Assembly (NCBI GenBank): GCA_026027325.1
Contig: JAMSLZ010000004.1
Location: 2,914,001 to 2,978,000, forward strand
Reading direction: 5' to 3'
DNA length: 64,000 bases
DNA from: Actinomucor elegans
Taxonomy: Eukaryota; Mucoromycota; Mucoromycetes; Mucorales; Mucoraceae
A model generated the notes under the pieces. The model searched no databases. It was not told where the DNA came from and was given only the letters and a program-made list of their open reading frames with translations. Positions 11,601 to 24,800 of the stretch are shown piece by piece. Every line of letters starts with the position of its first letter. The first letter of the stretch is position 1. A program made the translations under genes and the position numbers.

Positions 11601-13569
11601 AATAGTAATGTAGCCTGTCTTGTTTCTACCGTTTCAATGAATATCTAGTATAATATACCTTTATTTCTTTCATCTAACCTTTGAATAACAGGGTCATATT
11701 AGTATTCAAACAGTGCTTTAACAAGTCTTATGAAAAATGCGCTTGCGTATAAAATTGAGTAAAAACAATGCTATATTTCTTCCCAGGCCAAAGGGCTTTT
11801 ATTTGATAAAAGATTGGAACGTGCTTTATTTTGCTGTGCCATACCATTCCAACCCCCCACCCCAACTACCTAGTTGATAATTCGCTAGACATCTTGAGCT
11901 ATTCTTAGCAACTATTACTTGTACCATCTAGATAGCTATAAAAAAGTTTAGTCAGGACCTAGATGGACAACAAGAACTAGGTAAAAAATAAATTAGACAG
12001 GTGCCAAGGATCTAGACGAGAACTAGACAGAATATAAAAAAAACTAGAATAAACAAATTGTTTCTGCTGCTTCTGCGGTCACAGGATCCGTGCCCCTTTT
12101 TTTAACTTTAATCTATTAAAAAAAGCCCCCATTATCTTCTTAATAAACAGTATTCGACATTACGGTGGAAGGGTTGATTGTTCACCACTTGATTGAATTT
12201 ATGCATGCAAAGATAATCTCAATGCAAATAATTTAAATCATATTAGAAAGTGAGGATGTTTCGCTTCCTAAGTGAGTACTATCTAATCCAAAAAAGAGGG
12301 CTATATAATCAAGTCGATGATATCACCCTTTTCCTTTTACCTTGTTGGACAATAGTGAGGCGTGTACATCTCTCCAACGTCAAGGCTATCGGCTGTGCTA
12401 TTATGAAGGGGTTGTGCATTCAAAATGCATTCATTGATTTAAGTATGGGTAGTACACCATTATTCTGTGCTTTATCTTACAAAATATGATGCGAAACTCC
12501 AATTTACAAGAAACTATAATAAAAAAAAATGAGTAAAGTATAGGAATTAACGTCAAAGAAAGAAAAAAGGAATAGGTACATAGCACATATGTAGTATTAA
12601 AACTTTTTTTAGCAGAAAAGACCTGCTTTGATTGAAGTAACTAGAGCATAGGTTTTTAAATACCAATTCCAGAGAGATGAAGGTGATTATCTGTGCCTCC
12701 CTTTATTTAGAAGGCCACAGAGATAGGGTCGATTTATTCAAAAAAAAAATCAGAGTACTTTTAACTGCTATAGCTTTCATTGAAAGATACGATAAGACAT
12801 TGATCGGATCACGAGCATAGTTTGTGTTCTGCTAAAGTAATCCTGAATTTTGAAACTTTTTATTTTATTTTTTACATACATTTATGAATTCAAGAACTCA
12901 TTAAAAGAGGTATCAACCGGTTGAACAATATGAAGTTATTAGATAATGTTTAAAGTATATATATATTACTGCTTCCAAATGCTTAGTTCTATCAGAATCA
13001 TCTAATATCTCTTGAGCAGCCTTGGTTTTAATAGCGCTCTAGACTAGTGATTCTTCAGAATGAACCAATATGGCCTATAACACGTCTACCAATTTAAATT
13101 ACAATGAATATATTAGAGCAAACAAGATGTATCTCTATATCACATCAAGGCTTGGTAACTTGGATAGATTTTTTTTAGCGAAATCTCATTCGCCTAGAAT
13201 GTTCAGTCAGTTTCCTATCTACTACTGCTGGGTTTCATCCTTTGAACGAGTGTAAACCTCAAGAGAAAGTTACTCAGTGCGCTACGCAGTTGCCCTGGTT
13301 TCAAAGTCAGGTTATTTCCAATGATTATCTCTGAAGCCCTTTATCAAAAAAAAAGAACTAGTACCATCATCAACCAAAGCATACTATAAAAAAATGTATA
13401 CGTCTTGTTTTTTTTAGTAAGCTGCACTTTTATGATCTTGATCTATTCTACTCGCTTTGAAGGTTTTCATTAGCAGTCACTTTTTTTTTTCCAAATCGTG
13501 CCCCTCCAAAGAATAAAACTTTTTTTTATTTTTCGAGTTGATTGTTCACCTTACAGACTTTTATAAAAG
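8648..13569. other. Gene-poor region, 4.9 kb
   Basis: No convincing gene on either strand. The longest frames (79 codons at 12250-12489, 61 codons at 13070-13255, 68 codons at 9773-9979 minus) lack motifs. Visible structure: a (CAAG)4 microsatellite at 10185-10203, a small hairpin near 10110-10128, a CTAGA-rich degenerate repeat at about 11920-12055, and a block at 12075-12186 that shares three ordered motifs with the eIF3f promoter. The final 150 bases are the pyrimidine-rich eIF3f promoter. Confidence 0.55.
10185..10203. repeat. (CAAG)n microsatellite
   Basis: Four and three-quarter copies of CAAG in intergenic DNA. No coding or regulatory meaning is apparent. Confidence 0.9.
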
Positions 13570-14627
13570 ATGGCTAGCAAATTAGACACATTGACCGTCA
13601 ACTTGTCCAGCGCACCCTATCAACGTGCATTCACGACCACCACAAGCCCAGTTGTGTTGTTTTCTGTATTGGATCACTATTTGCGTCGCGATGATCCTCA
13701 AACCAAAGTTGTAGGTGCCCTTTTAGGTGTCCGTAGTTTGGACGGTACTGAAGTCGAGATTAGAAACGCTTTTCCCTTGATTTACACCGCCGCCGACAAC
13801 AGCATTGATAAAGAACATTATCGCAGCATGTATGAGTTGCATCAAAGAGTGAATCCCGAAGAAATTGTATTGGGTTGGTATACAGCTGGCGCTGATTTGG
13901 CCGCAGCTTGTACACCTGTGCACACATTCTTTGCTGAGGATGCGGCTCCTTTCCAACCTATCCATGTTACTGTTGATACCGAAGCTCTTTTCAAGACTTC
14001 GGATATGGGTCTCCGTGCCTATGCCAGGTAACGATGTTAAAAGCGAGTATTAAGAGAGAAAGATCTATACTAACGCGTTGTTATTTAGTGCTCCTGTTGG
14101 TTTCTCTAACAAACCTGGAGATTGTTTGTTCTTGTCTGTTCCTTGTGAAGTGAAATACCTCGATGCTGAAAGAAGTGGATGTAAGTAGGATGTGTGGGAA
14201 TTGAATAGCTTAAAAGATTTAACAATGCTACTTAGTGGATATGCTTGCTTCTGCCAAGTCCAACGAGAACCGTACTGCTTCTTTGATTTCAGATATGGAT
14301 CATCTCGAGATTGCCATTACCAAGCTCCAAGAAATGCTCGAAAGAATCAGCAAATATGTTGACAGTGTTGTGGTAAGTTGGATAGGTGGAGGGATACATG
14401 GAACTTGAATGTTGATTATTCTATAGGACGGTAGCATTGCCCCCAATAACGCTATTGGTAGATACATTATGGATACTGTCTCTGTTGTACCCAAGATTGA
14501 TAGCACAGCATTTGAAAAGATGTTTAATTCTCACTTGCAAGATCTTTTGATGGTAGTTTACCTTGCCAATATGACACGTACTCAATTGTCTGTCGCTGAA
14601 CGCTTGCAACTGTTGGTTTCTAATTAA
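13570..14627 (+). CDS. Translation initiation factor eIF3 subunit F
   Basis: A 295-residue protein from exons 13570-14027, 14089-14180, 14236-14372 and 14427-14627; all junctions keep phase. It is a non-catalytic core subunit of eIF3, which assembles the 43S pre-initiation complex. The MPN domain spans about residues 25-160 (VVLFSVLDHYLRR, TKVVGALLGVR, VEIRNAFPL, EEIVLGWYTAG). The JAMM metal ligands are absent: where an HSH motif would stand the sequence reads GADLAAACTPVHTFF, as expected for eIF3f. The C-terminal helical part contains LLVYLANMTRTQ-type sequence (here DLLMVVYLANMTRTQ). The length matches the family (about 280-300 residues). Confidence 0.95.
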
Positions 14628-15161
14628 ATATTGCCACCTTGTTTCCTCTTTTCGACTTTGTACACGTTTTTTCCCTTTCGCCATTATACATATAATAAAA
14701 ACTTGGAGTTGCTTGAATACTCTTTTGTAGAAAATAGGACTTTTTTTTTATAGTTGCACTAACAAATTTTAACATATTTAAATGGACTCGTTAGTTGACT
14801 CGATAAAAGACCCTGAACTGTCGAGAAAACCCTTTCGTAGACTAACGAACGGTCTATGATTACTATTGGTGTAGTTAGGTTTCCTTATATATATATATAT
14901 AGAAACCAGATTTTTTTTTTTATTCTTGAATCAAGTTGAACTTGTATAAACTTGATTTAATATAAAGAAACGTGTAAATCAATAACACGCTTCCCGACAA
15001 TATTAAATGAATAAAGTGGCAAAAGAGAGAAGGGGAGAACGAGTCCCAAAAGATTCTAAAACATCATTGGACGGGGAATTTCCCTTTGAAATACCAAGCA
15101 AGATCTGGATTTCTTTCTCTCTTTCTTTCTCTCTTTTTTCTCTCTCTTTAGTTTTATATTC
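14628..15161. other. Intergenic between eIF3f and PUF genes
   Basis: Contains a TA run at 14888-14901 and a strong CT-rich tract at about 15112-15152 just before the PUF start codon, probably promoter or 5' leader. No gene seen; the overlapping open frames at 15003-15255 come from the low-complexity tract. Confidence 0.55.
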
Positions 15162-17267
15162 ATGTTGGCTGCAAGTACAACTACGGATAAAAAGCATCAA
15201 AAGACGCTTTTTGATACTTTTGATTCACCTTTTTATACGCCTTCGTTATTTGTGACCAATGCGCCAATCAAGAATAGCAATGATCACAAGAAATACGATA
15301 CATTTTACAACAATAACAAGGAAGATTACAGTCTGTTTCGACAAACTTCTTCACCAGATTCTTTTTTGAACATTATGGCTGATATTGAGTCTTCAGGCAC
15401 TCGGTCACCTTCACCTCAACACTTGGAGTCTCCTCTTTTACTGTACCACCAACAGCAAAAAGTAAGTCCCCCTCTTTATGATAGAATCAATTAACTTAAT
15501 TTGGATGTATAGATTGAGCCTGCCAATACAGTAATTAGCTATCCGTATTATCACGCTGAAGAATCTCTTCGTCAGCAATTAAAAGAAGCCAATGACATGA
15601 ATCAACGACTATTAAGGCAACTGAACGTGATGCATATGGAAATTGAAAAGGTAATCTAAACATCATATTGTTTACAATTAAACTCACTCTTTTATAGAAA
15701 CGTGTCACTGTAGCCAATATCAAGGCAGCTTTAGCAAATAAAGATCTAGAATGTCAAGAGCAGGATCAACGGCTTTGTATGGCCAATCAACTGGTTGAAG
15801 CACAGTCTAAAAAATTAAATCAGAAAATGGCTGAACTTGCTCTTTATCAATCATTTGTCAAATCAAAGGGACTCGATTTGCCAACAGCTGAATCTTCCGA
15901 CAGGTATTTTATATATAATGAAATGTCCGAGCAAAATCGACTCATCATCTTTTCATTATTTAGTCTCGTTCTAGACACGTCAATCAAACTTGATCATACT
16001 GAAACGGACGGTGACACGACAGAGGTAAAATAAACATATTATATAAATGACAAGAATGTTTATTCATTTGGTGTACAGTTGAAACCTTGCACAGAATATC
16101 GTCGCGTCATTAGCAAGAATGCCAATGCCAACTGGGATGTAAGTCATCATAATATAAGAAGACACATGTCTAAACTAGCCCGTAGTCTTTGGTAGACCGT
16201 ATTACAAAGGAAACAGACCAACAGTCATCGATTTTTATGCAACAAAGACTCAAATGTGCTACTCTAGACCAGAAACATGCCATATTCAAGGCCATCTTGA
16301 AACAAGCTTATGCATTAATGACCAATCGATTCGGGAATTTCCTAGTTCAAAAACTATTGGAATTAGGCACAGAAGAACAAATCCAGGCATTAGCAGACAC
16401 GATGAAGGGCCATATCCTTGAATTGACGTGTGAACCTTTTGGCTGTCATGTAGTACAAAAGGCGTTGGATTACGTGAATGAGACATCCAGGGCTAGTCTC
16501 GTGTCTGAGCTCTTTGAACGTATACCTGAAACAATTACTCATAAATATGCTTGTCATGTATGGCAAAAAGTGTTTGAAATTCGATGGTCCATGCCACATC
16601 CTCCTCCTATCATGACCCATGTACATGCTTCTGTCAAGGGTCAATGGGCCCACGTTGCCTTGGATGAAACTGGCAGCTTAGTCATTCAAAACATATTTGA
16701 GAATCTGACAGAGCCAGAGAAGGTTAGTTTCCTTTATGAACCAATTACAAAATCGCTAACAACCATTATCCATTCAATTAGCGCCCCGTCATTGATGAAG
16801 TATTATCAAACGCTGTCAAGATCGCTAAAGGCCAATGGGGTAACTGGGTCATCCAACACATTTTGGAACAAGCTGAAAAGAACCAAGACCGTGAAGCTGC
16901 TTTTGATATTGTACTCAAGGAAGCAGTTCAACTTTCCATGGATCAGTTTGCTTCAAAAGTAGTCGAAAAGGCTCTAAGGATTGGTGGTGATCTCTTCCTC
17001 GGTAAATTTGTCAAGCGTATCTCTCATAATGACTCTTTAAAACGTCCACGTATGGCCTTGATTGATATTGCTTCAGATCAATATGGTAACTATGTAGTAC
17101 AATGGCTGATTAACAATGCATGTGAAGACCAAAAAGTGTTTATTTGTCGCTTGATTAAGCGTCATATGGTCTCTCTCCGTGGATCCAAATACGGTCAAAG
17201 AGTAGCTTTCTTGGTCGAAAAGGTTTTACGCAACCGAGAATTTAGTACCTATCCCTCCAGCCATTAA
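15162..17267 (+). CDS. Pumilio/PUF-family RNA-binding protein
   Basis: A 595-residue protein from seven exons: 15162-15461, 15513-15650, 15698-15903, 15964-16024, 16079-16138, 16186-16722 and 16782-17267. All phases close. Residues 1-100 are Ser/Pro/Gln-rich. Residues about 115-200 form a coiled coil (SLRQQLKEANDMNQRL). The PUF domain starts near residue 256 and holds recognisable repeat cores FGNFLVQK, FGCHVVQK, YACHVWQK, GSLVIQN, WGNWVIQ, FASKVVEK, YGNYVVQ and YGQRVAF. Such proteins bind UGU-containing 3'UTR elements and repress or localise mRNAs. The intron at 15904-15963 is 60 nt, in frame and stop-free, so its retention would add 20 residues in front of the PUF domain. Which yeast PUF it corresponds to is not clear. 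Confidence 0.9.
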
Positions 17268-18834
17268 TCATCTTTTGGAATGTGCGTGTATATATATATA
17301 TATATATCTGTATCTTGTTTCTACTATTCAAGGTTAATGATATCTTTTTTCTTTTTCTTTTACAAGATTGCACTTGGTGCCTTTGTATCATTTTCTACCT
17401 TCTACTATTGTAATTTCATTATTTATACTACTATTACCAAATCACATCAACACTATCACACAATATGTTGTTTATTCATAGATATATATATATATATATA
17501 TATTTAAATTATCATATTCTCTCTTTCTTTCTTTCTTACTATATCGAAAAATAAAGCTAGTTTTTTTTATTACTGTCAATTCGGCATATCCGTGAAATCT
17601 CAGTTACACTAATCACGAGATTGCAGATCTCCAACTTTTTTTTGTTTGCAGATTTGAGTAACACACAGACACAAAATCTAGGCGCTATCTTTGAGCTATA
17701 AAACTTGTGATATCAAGTCCTGTAATCTATTACCTGATTCAGATGACTGTAGAAAGGGAAAAATAGAACGAATAGTTTATAGGTTTTCATAGATCTTGCC
17801 TTGTTCTAACATTTGAATAACCGCGATTTTATTGAAAAATACATGTCTTACACCACGCTCTACCCGGAAACTGCCAATCTAGCTCGGTCTATTGCTAAAC
17901 GAAACATAATCAAGTGATTTTGAATCCTAAAAAAGATTGCTTCCAACATCGCCGTTTCTAGCATATACTAACTAACTTATAGAGCTTGTCAATCTTTATA
18001 CACAGTTATAATAGTTGAACCATTAGAAACAGCGTAGGTCGCTTCAGAATCAAATGAATCATTTCGGTCTACTATTAATAATGAAGCAGTTCTTGTTATT
18101 TCAATGATGGGGTGTACATTCAAGTTCATCTGCCAGTACATATAGCCAATAATCCGCCCATAACAATGACTGCCCATGTTGAAGGATTATATCAACGATT
18201 ATTATATCATGCTAAAAAGCTTAAACTGTTATACGTTAAGGATGAAAGCAATATCGTATGAGTTTACAAGAGAATGGGTCGTATAAAGTGGCTAGGATAA
18301 AAGCTACCGTTGCTTAAGGTCTTTACATTTGACATAGCATACTATATGAGTATGTATGCTATCATATTTTGATTAGGTGCGTTTTTGTCTCCTCATCAAG
18401 TCTAAATGGTCTCAGCTCACCATACAGTATGTTTTGATTGACGCATGAACAGCAGTAACACATCACGTCGGAAGGAACAATTTAAGGTTTTGGTTGCTCG
18501 TTTCCAAACAACGCGTTTTTACGTGAAAGCGTGTCGTACCTGACAATATCGCGTTGTAGTTTACAAGGTTGGTTAGGAAAAGCTTGATCTTTGGATTAAT
18601 CTTTGCATATGTACATCTTTTAGTTCAGTCGTCAGACGAAAGAACGTCTTCATATGTTATTCAAATGATGATTAAACAATCTTTTGAGTTGAAGGAACGA
18701 TAGCATCAAAGTCACGTATTACCATCTAATCATGCGTAGTAGAGTTTCTTTTCTATATAAATAAGAGTTCGTGTATTTAAATCACGTCTTTTGTCCTTTT
18801 CTTCTTATTTTTCTTCTTTATCAACAATATCGAT
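17268..18834. other. Intergenic, 1.6 kb
   Basis: TA-dinucleotide runs at 17288-17307 and 17482-17503 lie in the likely 3' region of the PUF gene. A perfect 9-bp inverted repeat with an 11-nt loop sits at 18334-18362. A 62-codon minus frame at 17989-18177 has no motif. The end is the RRM gene promoter. Confidence 0.55.
18754..18763 (+). promoter_or_regulatory. TATA box of the RRM gene
   Basis: TATATAAATA lies about 72 bp before the start codon at 18835, followed by a pyrimidine-rich leader. The spacing fits a TATA-driven fungal promoter. Confidence 0.55.
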
Positions 18835-21107
18835 ATGGATTTGCGAGGTAAAAATCTTGTCCGTAAGCACTGTATACTGCTGCTAATGACCCTCTAGATT
18901 ACTATAACAAAACAAGGGTATCAAAAAATAGTGGTTCTAGATCTGATAGGGCTACTTCTTGGAGACAAAAACGGACTCTGTCGTCCAATATTGACTATGA
19001 AAATGTGACACCTGTTGCATTTCAAGGTAAAAGTGTTTTATTCAGTATCATTTGGGATACTGAAATTTTTGGTATAGGCCCTTTCATCAAGAAAGGCAAG
19101 CCAGCAAACAATGCCTTCCAAGATAAAGCCTCTCAACAGGGTGGATACCAGAACAGTGGATGCCAAAGTAATGCCCTTAAAAACAATGCCATGCAAAGCA
19201 GAAATTCCTCCTATGATAACACTTTACAAACCAACCTGCTCTCTTCTGGTTTTACTATATCTAATGGTTGCAATATTACTTCGCAACCTGAACAAGGTAA
19301 ACTATAAATTTCAAGAGGAACACATTTTACTAAAGAGAAAAAAAAGCAGCATGGAAGAGATTTAAGCCGGTCGATAGATTCAGTGCTCCATCTGGTTTAC
19401 CTGTCCTCAGTGCTACACCTAGTTTCCTTGCTCCCATTGGTACATCTCTAACGTACCCAACCGAGTTGCCTACCGATAGCTATTGTCCTAGTTTTTCTAG
19501 CCATTCTTTGTTTGGTTATAGTCCACTTGCTGCTCCAATCGCTGGGTCTTCATTCTTTCAACAGCAGCATGTACCTGATAGGCAGATCTTGCCACCTCAT
19601 GAGAATCAGCAACAGCATCAGACGCAAGAGCTTTTCGGCCAGCATCCTTTATTGAAAGGTTTGAATCCACTCAATAACAAAGGTGAGCCCATGGATACTA
19701 GTGAAATGAAGACAACGTGGTCCAAAATAGTAGCGGGTGAGCCATCTAAGTCTAACTCATTTCCTCAACCTACTACTACACACCATCTATCTACAGAAAC
19801 CATTGAAGAAACCATGAGTTATGACGTAGACACGGCTTTTGCTTCACCTTTCTGCTCATCCTCCTCCTCTCCCCCCTCCTCCAAGCTGTTGTTGCGTCCT
19901 ACGTTGTCCAATAGGTCAGGAAATACTACCTCTAAATACTTGACTGACTCGGTCTCCTACATTGCTTCTAACATGGAAGATTCTTTCTCCAACAGCAATG
20001 GTGCTATCGCGAGACCTTATACTGTTGTAAAAATCTCAAATGTAAACCTAACAAATTCAAATACATACCTATGTTGGCTAATGTACGTTTTCTATTAGAT
20101 CCCTTGGCAAATTGATTCAGAGTTTATTAGAAAGATGCTAGAGAGCCACCCTCAAATTACTCTCCCAGATAAATCTGTGTTACCTCAATGCGTACATGTA
20201 AGTTTTATAGTATTTGTTTTGTTTAGATAGCTGACTCGATAGTATAGGTTATGATGGATGTCAACACTGGTAAAACAAGTGATACTGCTTACGCTGAAGT
20301 CATTATCTCTGGGACTACTGATAAAAAGCGGGTGCTTGCTACGATTGCTTGTCATCTTATTCAAGGCCGCCGTGTCCACTTTTCCGAAAGTTCGTATGAT
20401 GCTCTTTGTAATGACCTCTTTTTAGGTTGGAACGGCCGCTTTGAAAACGGTTTGGCCTTTCCTTCAAATGATTCAAGTATTGGAAACCCCCAGCTTTTTA
20501 TTGGACAAAAAGATCTGCAACATCTTTTGAATGTATGTAGATTGTACAAGGTAATTTTTTTTTGTCTCTGTCCCTATCATATGGTGTGTACTCATTTACG
20601 ATACAAATTATTAGGTTCACTATAACCGCAAATGTCCTGAGAGACCTTTTGAATATTTGATTTCTTTGCTTATGTGTATACCTTGGAAACAGCCTAGAAC
20701 TGTAACAACCATCCAGCGCGATATCATTTATGAATGCTATAAGCTTGCCACGGGTAACACTTGCACTATTTTTTTTTTTTTTTTTTTTTTTTTTGTGTGT
20801 AGAATCCGTTTTTTAAACTTGCTATTTAGAGTCTTTGCTTTTTCATACAAGCAAAACCCTTCATAGCTTTAATCATGATCTGTTGTCTCGCTTGGTACGA
20901 GCCGCAATCTTATGTGATGGTTTTACTGTTAAACAAAAGAATGGAATTCTCGCTAACTCGTAAGTACAACAAGTGTTTCTTTATGGTTAAAACGCTCATT
21001 TGTTTACTGGCTTGTGTAGAAAACAAAGCTGTCCTGATGATTTACTATCTTACTTGAAAGAACCCCTTGTCTTCACTGATCCTAACTATTCTACATATAT
21101 GGCTTAA
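18835..21107 (+). CDS. RRM-domain RNA-binding protein (fungal family)
   Basis: A 603-residue protein from nine exons: 18835-18847, 18898-19026, 19078-19296, 19350-20041, 20099-20197, 20248-20550, 20615-20753, 20830-20959 and 21020-21107. All phases close. The first half is low-complexity (Asn, Gln, Ser, Pro). An RRM begins near residue 345: VVKISN, IPWQIDSEFIRKML, TGKTSDTAYAEVI, GRRVHFS. A second conserved part follows (FIGQKDLQHLLNVCRLYK, CPERPFEYLISLL), as in uncharacterised fungal RRM proteins. The acceptor at 19349 was chosen because it alone restores the frame WKRFKPVDRFS. Intron 19027-19077 is 51 nt and stop-free in frame. Intron 20754-20829 contains a run of 26 T. The RNA target is unknown. 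Confidence 0.82.
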
Positions 21108-21891
21108 AAATCCCTTTTCTTAATGCTCTAACAAATTTAAAAGAAAAAATCATGAATGCATATAAATAATAATAAAACTCTAGTTTTTGCATATGCTTTG
21201 TTTTAATGTGCTTTCGGTGATTTCGTAAGATTAAATGAAAGCAGAAAAAGAAAGGCCAATTCCTAAATTTTTTGAGCCGGATGGAGCCCAGTAGCTAGTT
21301 ACATCAATAGAAGCTCAATCACAGCATTTTTATATGTTATATCCGTATTGATGCTCCTAACTGTGATATTCCTTTTGGTAACACTACAAATCCAAAAAGA
21401 AGAAGCTTGGATTGATACTCTGATATAAATTCAAATTCCTCTTAGGGCAAGAATACTATAAACGTATTCTTGCATCAACATTGTTATCAATATATGTGCT
21501 CACCCTATGCTTTGAAAATTTGGATAATATATCGTTTGTTTTACAAGTATATAATTGATTCTTATGGATACAGCTTTATGTAGCAGATATACAATAATAA
21601 ATGCAATTTACTTTTCACTAGGCAAAGTATCAAATCAGTAACTACCAGATCTAGCACGATTCTTATTATAATATACAGGATATCCGCTCGCACTGCTTTG
21701 AGCTAAGCAGCAGAACGCGTGATATAATTTGATTCGTAAATGTTAAGTACTGAAACTACAATAATAACATGATCTTTGATTCTCAGCCCTTGAAAACAGT
21801 TCTGCACTCCTCCCATTATCCTGCCACGTTCTATTCGTTTTTTTATTTTTTTATTTTTTAATATTCAACACCTGTAACAGCAAGTACAGCA
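21108..21891. other. Intergenic between RRM and SCY1 genes
   Basis: AT-rich, no open frame worth calling. The final 60 bases are T-rich (near 21838-21861) and probably the SCY1 promoter/leader. Confidence 0.55.
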
Positions 21892-24800
21892 ATGGCATTT
21901 TTCTCGGGCATTGTAAAGAGCAGCTTATCTTTACTTGGCAAAGATAACTCGGGATTTGGATACAGTCTTGGTGAAAAAGTCGAATTCTTTTCTGATCAGT
22001 CCATATGGAATCTTCATCACGGTACTAAAAAGGTACATCAACTACTCTTTGAGAATATCGTCTTTTTTTTAACACAACATGATTAGGAAGACGGATCTGA
22101 AGTGTCCATTTTTGTATTTGATTGTATCAAAAATAAAGATAGAGCTCCATTAGCTCGAAATACGTTCAAAAGGCTTCGTACCATGAGACACCCTGATATA
22201 CTACGCTATTTAGACGGTGTTGAGGTAGATCCTAAATCAGAAAAAAAAATGCCTTGAAAAATGCAATATACTGATCTTGTGTTATAGACTGAACAAAGCA
22301 TCATGTTTGTGACAGACCCTGTACAGCCGCTATCCAACCAGCTAAACCAAGATCCTGATCAAAACCTTGTCCTTTGGGGCCTTTATAAAGTAGCAGTAAG
22401 TATAGATTTCATATTATGGAATGAGTTACTTTAACAAATAACTTGATAGAATGCTATCAAGTTTCTCAACAATGACTGTGACATGGTGCATGGTAATGTT
22501 CGCGTAGCTTCCATCTTTACCAACAAAGCAGGCGAATGGAAACTGGGTGGATTTGAATTGCTATGCTCAATGAAGGAAGAAAGTCCGATTATTTTGGCAA
22601 GTATGGCTTAGAGTTTGTCCTTGGTTCGTTTTGCTAACCAGGATCTATTAGACATTTGGTGGTTTGGTACCTGATGCGCAGAGATATGCACCACCTGAGG
22701 TAAAGAAATCAGGATGGACTGCGATCAAAGAGTAAGCATTGATATAGATGTGAACATAAGTAATGGATGCTAATGCTCAAAGCAGCTTACCTTCTGGCGC
22801 GGTTGATTCGTATCATTTAGGTTGTCTTGTATACGAAGCTTACAACCATCGATTTGAAACAACAGATTCACTCTTGTCACAAAAAGGCAGTATCCCTATC
22901 AATATGCAACGCGCCTATACCAGCTTGTTAAACGTCAATTACAGAGCAAGAGCGAGTGCAGATATGTTTTTAGATGAAGGACTCAGACCAAAGGGCTTCT
23001 TCTCCAACGATTTTGTCAAAGTGAATTTGTTTTTGGAAAACATTAGTATCAAAGAGCAAAGTGAAAGAGAAGGTTTCTTTAGAAAGCTGGACTCGTCTAT
23101 TGAAACTTTTCCTAGTGAATTTTCCAAATACAAAATTTTGCCAGAACTCATTAATGCCTTTGAGTTTGGTTCTGGCGGCGCAAAGGCTTTGAGTGCAATT
23201 GTCAAAGTAGGTGAGCATTTATCGGATGAAGAATATGAGGCTATCGTAATACAACCCATCGTTCGCATGTTTTCTTCGCCCGATCGAGCCATACGTGTCA
23301 GTTTGCTAGAGAATATGCCCAAGTTTATCAACCATATGACCACCAAAATGGTAACAAATCAAGTCTTTCCCAATATTGTAAGTGACGTGCAATCCACTTG
23401 AAAGAATTGTATTTATAACCAGTTTATTAGGCAACTGGATTTACAGACACTATCCCAATCATTCGAGAGCAGACTATCAAGTCAATTTTGCTTATTGTGC
23501 CCAAATTGAATGAACGTATTATCAACTATGATCTGCTCAAGTATATGGCCAAACTCCAAATGGATCAAGAGCCAGGCATTAGAACAAATACAACTATTTG
23601 TCTTGGTAAAATCGCAAAACATCTGGGAGAAAGTGTGAGTAGTTAATTAAACCGCGTATTGATATTAATCGCTAATTAATAATTTGATTGTTTAGACTAG
23701 AAAGAAGGTGTTGGTGCCTGCATTCACGAGAAGTTTAAGAGATGGATTTCATCATGCTAGAATCGCTGCTTTGATGGCACTCAACGGTAGGTTGAAAATA
23801 CAAGAGGGATAACACAATGCACTAAGCTGAATGAAATCCACAACTATCAGCTACTTCTGACTACTATGATGCTCAAGAATGCGCAACAAAAATTGTACCA
23901 GCTATTTCACTGGTTTTGATAGATAAAGAAAAGTAAGTTTGACTATGGCTATCGTTAATCCCCGTACTGATCTATTATATAAAGGATTGTCCGCGATCAA
24001 GCATTCAAAGTAATGAATGCCTTTGTTAGTAAAATCCAAGAGTTTGCTGAAAAGATGGTAAATCGATACCCTAGTATGTATATGTTGGTGATTATAACTG
24101 AATGTTACTTTTAGCCTGTAACGGCTATTGTTGAGCAAGTAGGCACACCAGCATCCGAAGAAATGGCAGTAGCAGCTCAACAAAGTGCAGGAATGGCAGG
24201 TGTTTTGGGTGGTGCTACCAAGGGCATTGCTGGCTGGGCTGTGTCATCACTTCAATCCCGAGTAAGTTTGAAAGAAACACGCGTCTTTTACCAGTGTTTA
24301 ATTCTAGTAATAGTTTGCTTCACCAAGCGGTGAGATTGGTAATCCCATCAACTCTGCATCTTCTACTCCTGTTGAGGATCAACACGATACTAACAAACTT
24401 GCTCATCCTACAACGCCCTCTACTGGTCATCATCAACTGAACGTAATAGAGGCAGACGACGCAGAGAATGCTGATGGATGGGATGACGAAGATATCAGTC
24501 CTTTTGACTTTAATCAACAACCATTAAACGATGACCATAATAGCTGGAGTAAGCACCCAAAGAATATGTATATTAATAGCTCGAGCTTAATCATGTATTT
24601 TTATACAGATCAACAAGATCAAACAGCGTTTTCTCCTCCTCCAGTGTATAACGCAGCTTCTCCAGTGTCTTCATTCGGAAATGCCACTAGCAAAGCACAT
24701 GGATCAATGAAATTAGGCCATAAAACCAAGACACTAGGTGAGTTATCAGACCCTTGCTGTTATTTTTTCTTTCTAAACGTATGTTTTGAAGATCTTGATT

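Noticed and set aside
12250..12489. 79-codon plus-strand frame
   Set aside because: It starts with ATG but has no domain or neighbour support; hydrophobic and cysteine-containing segments look random.
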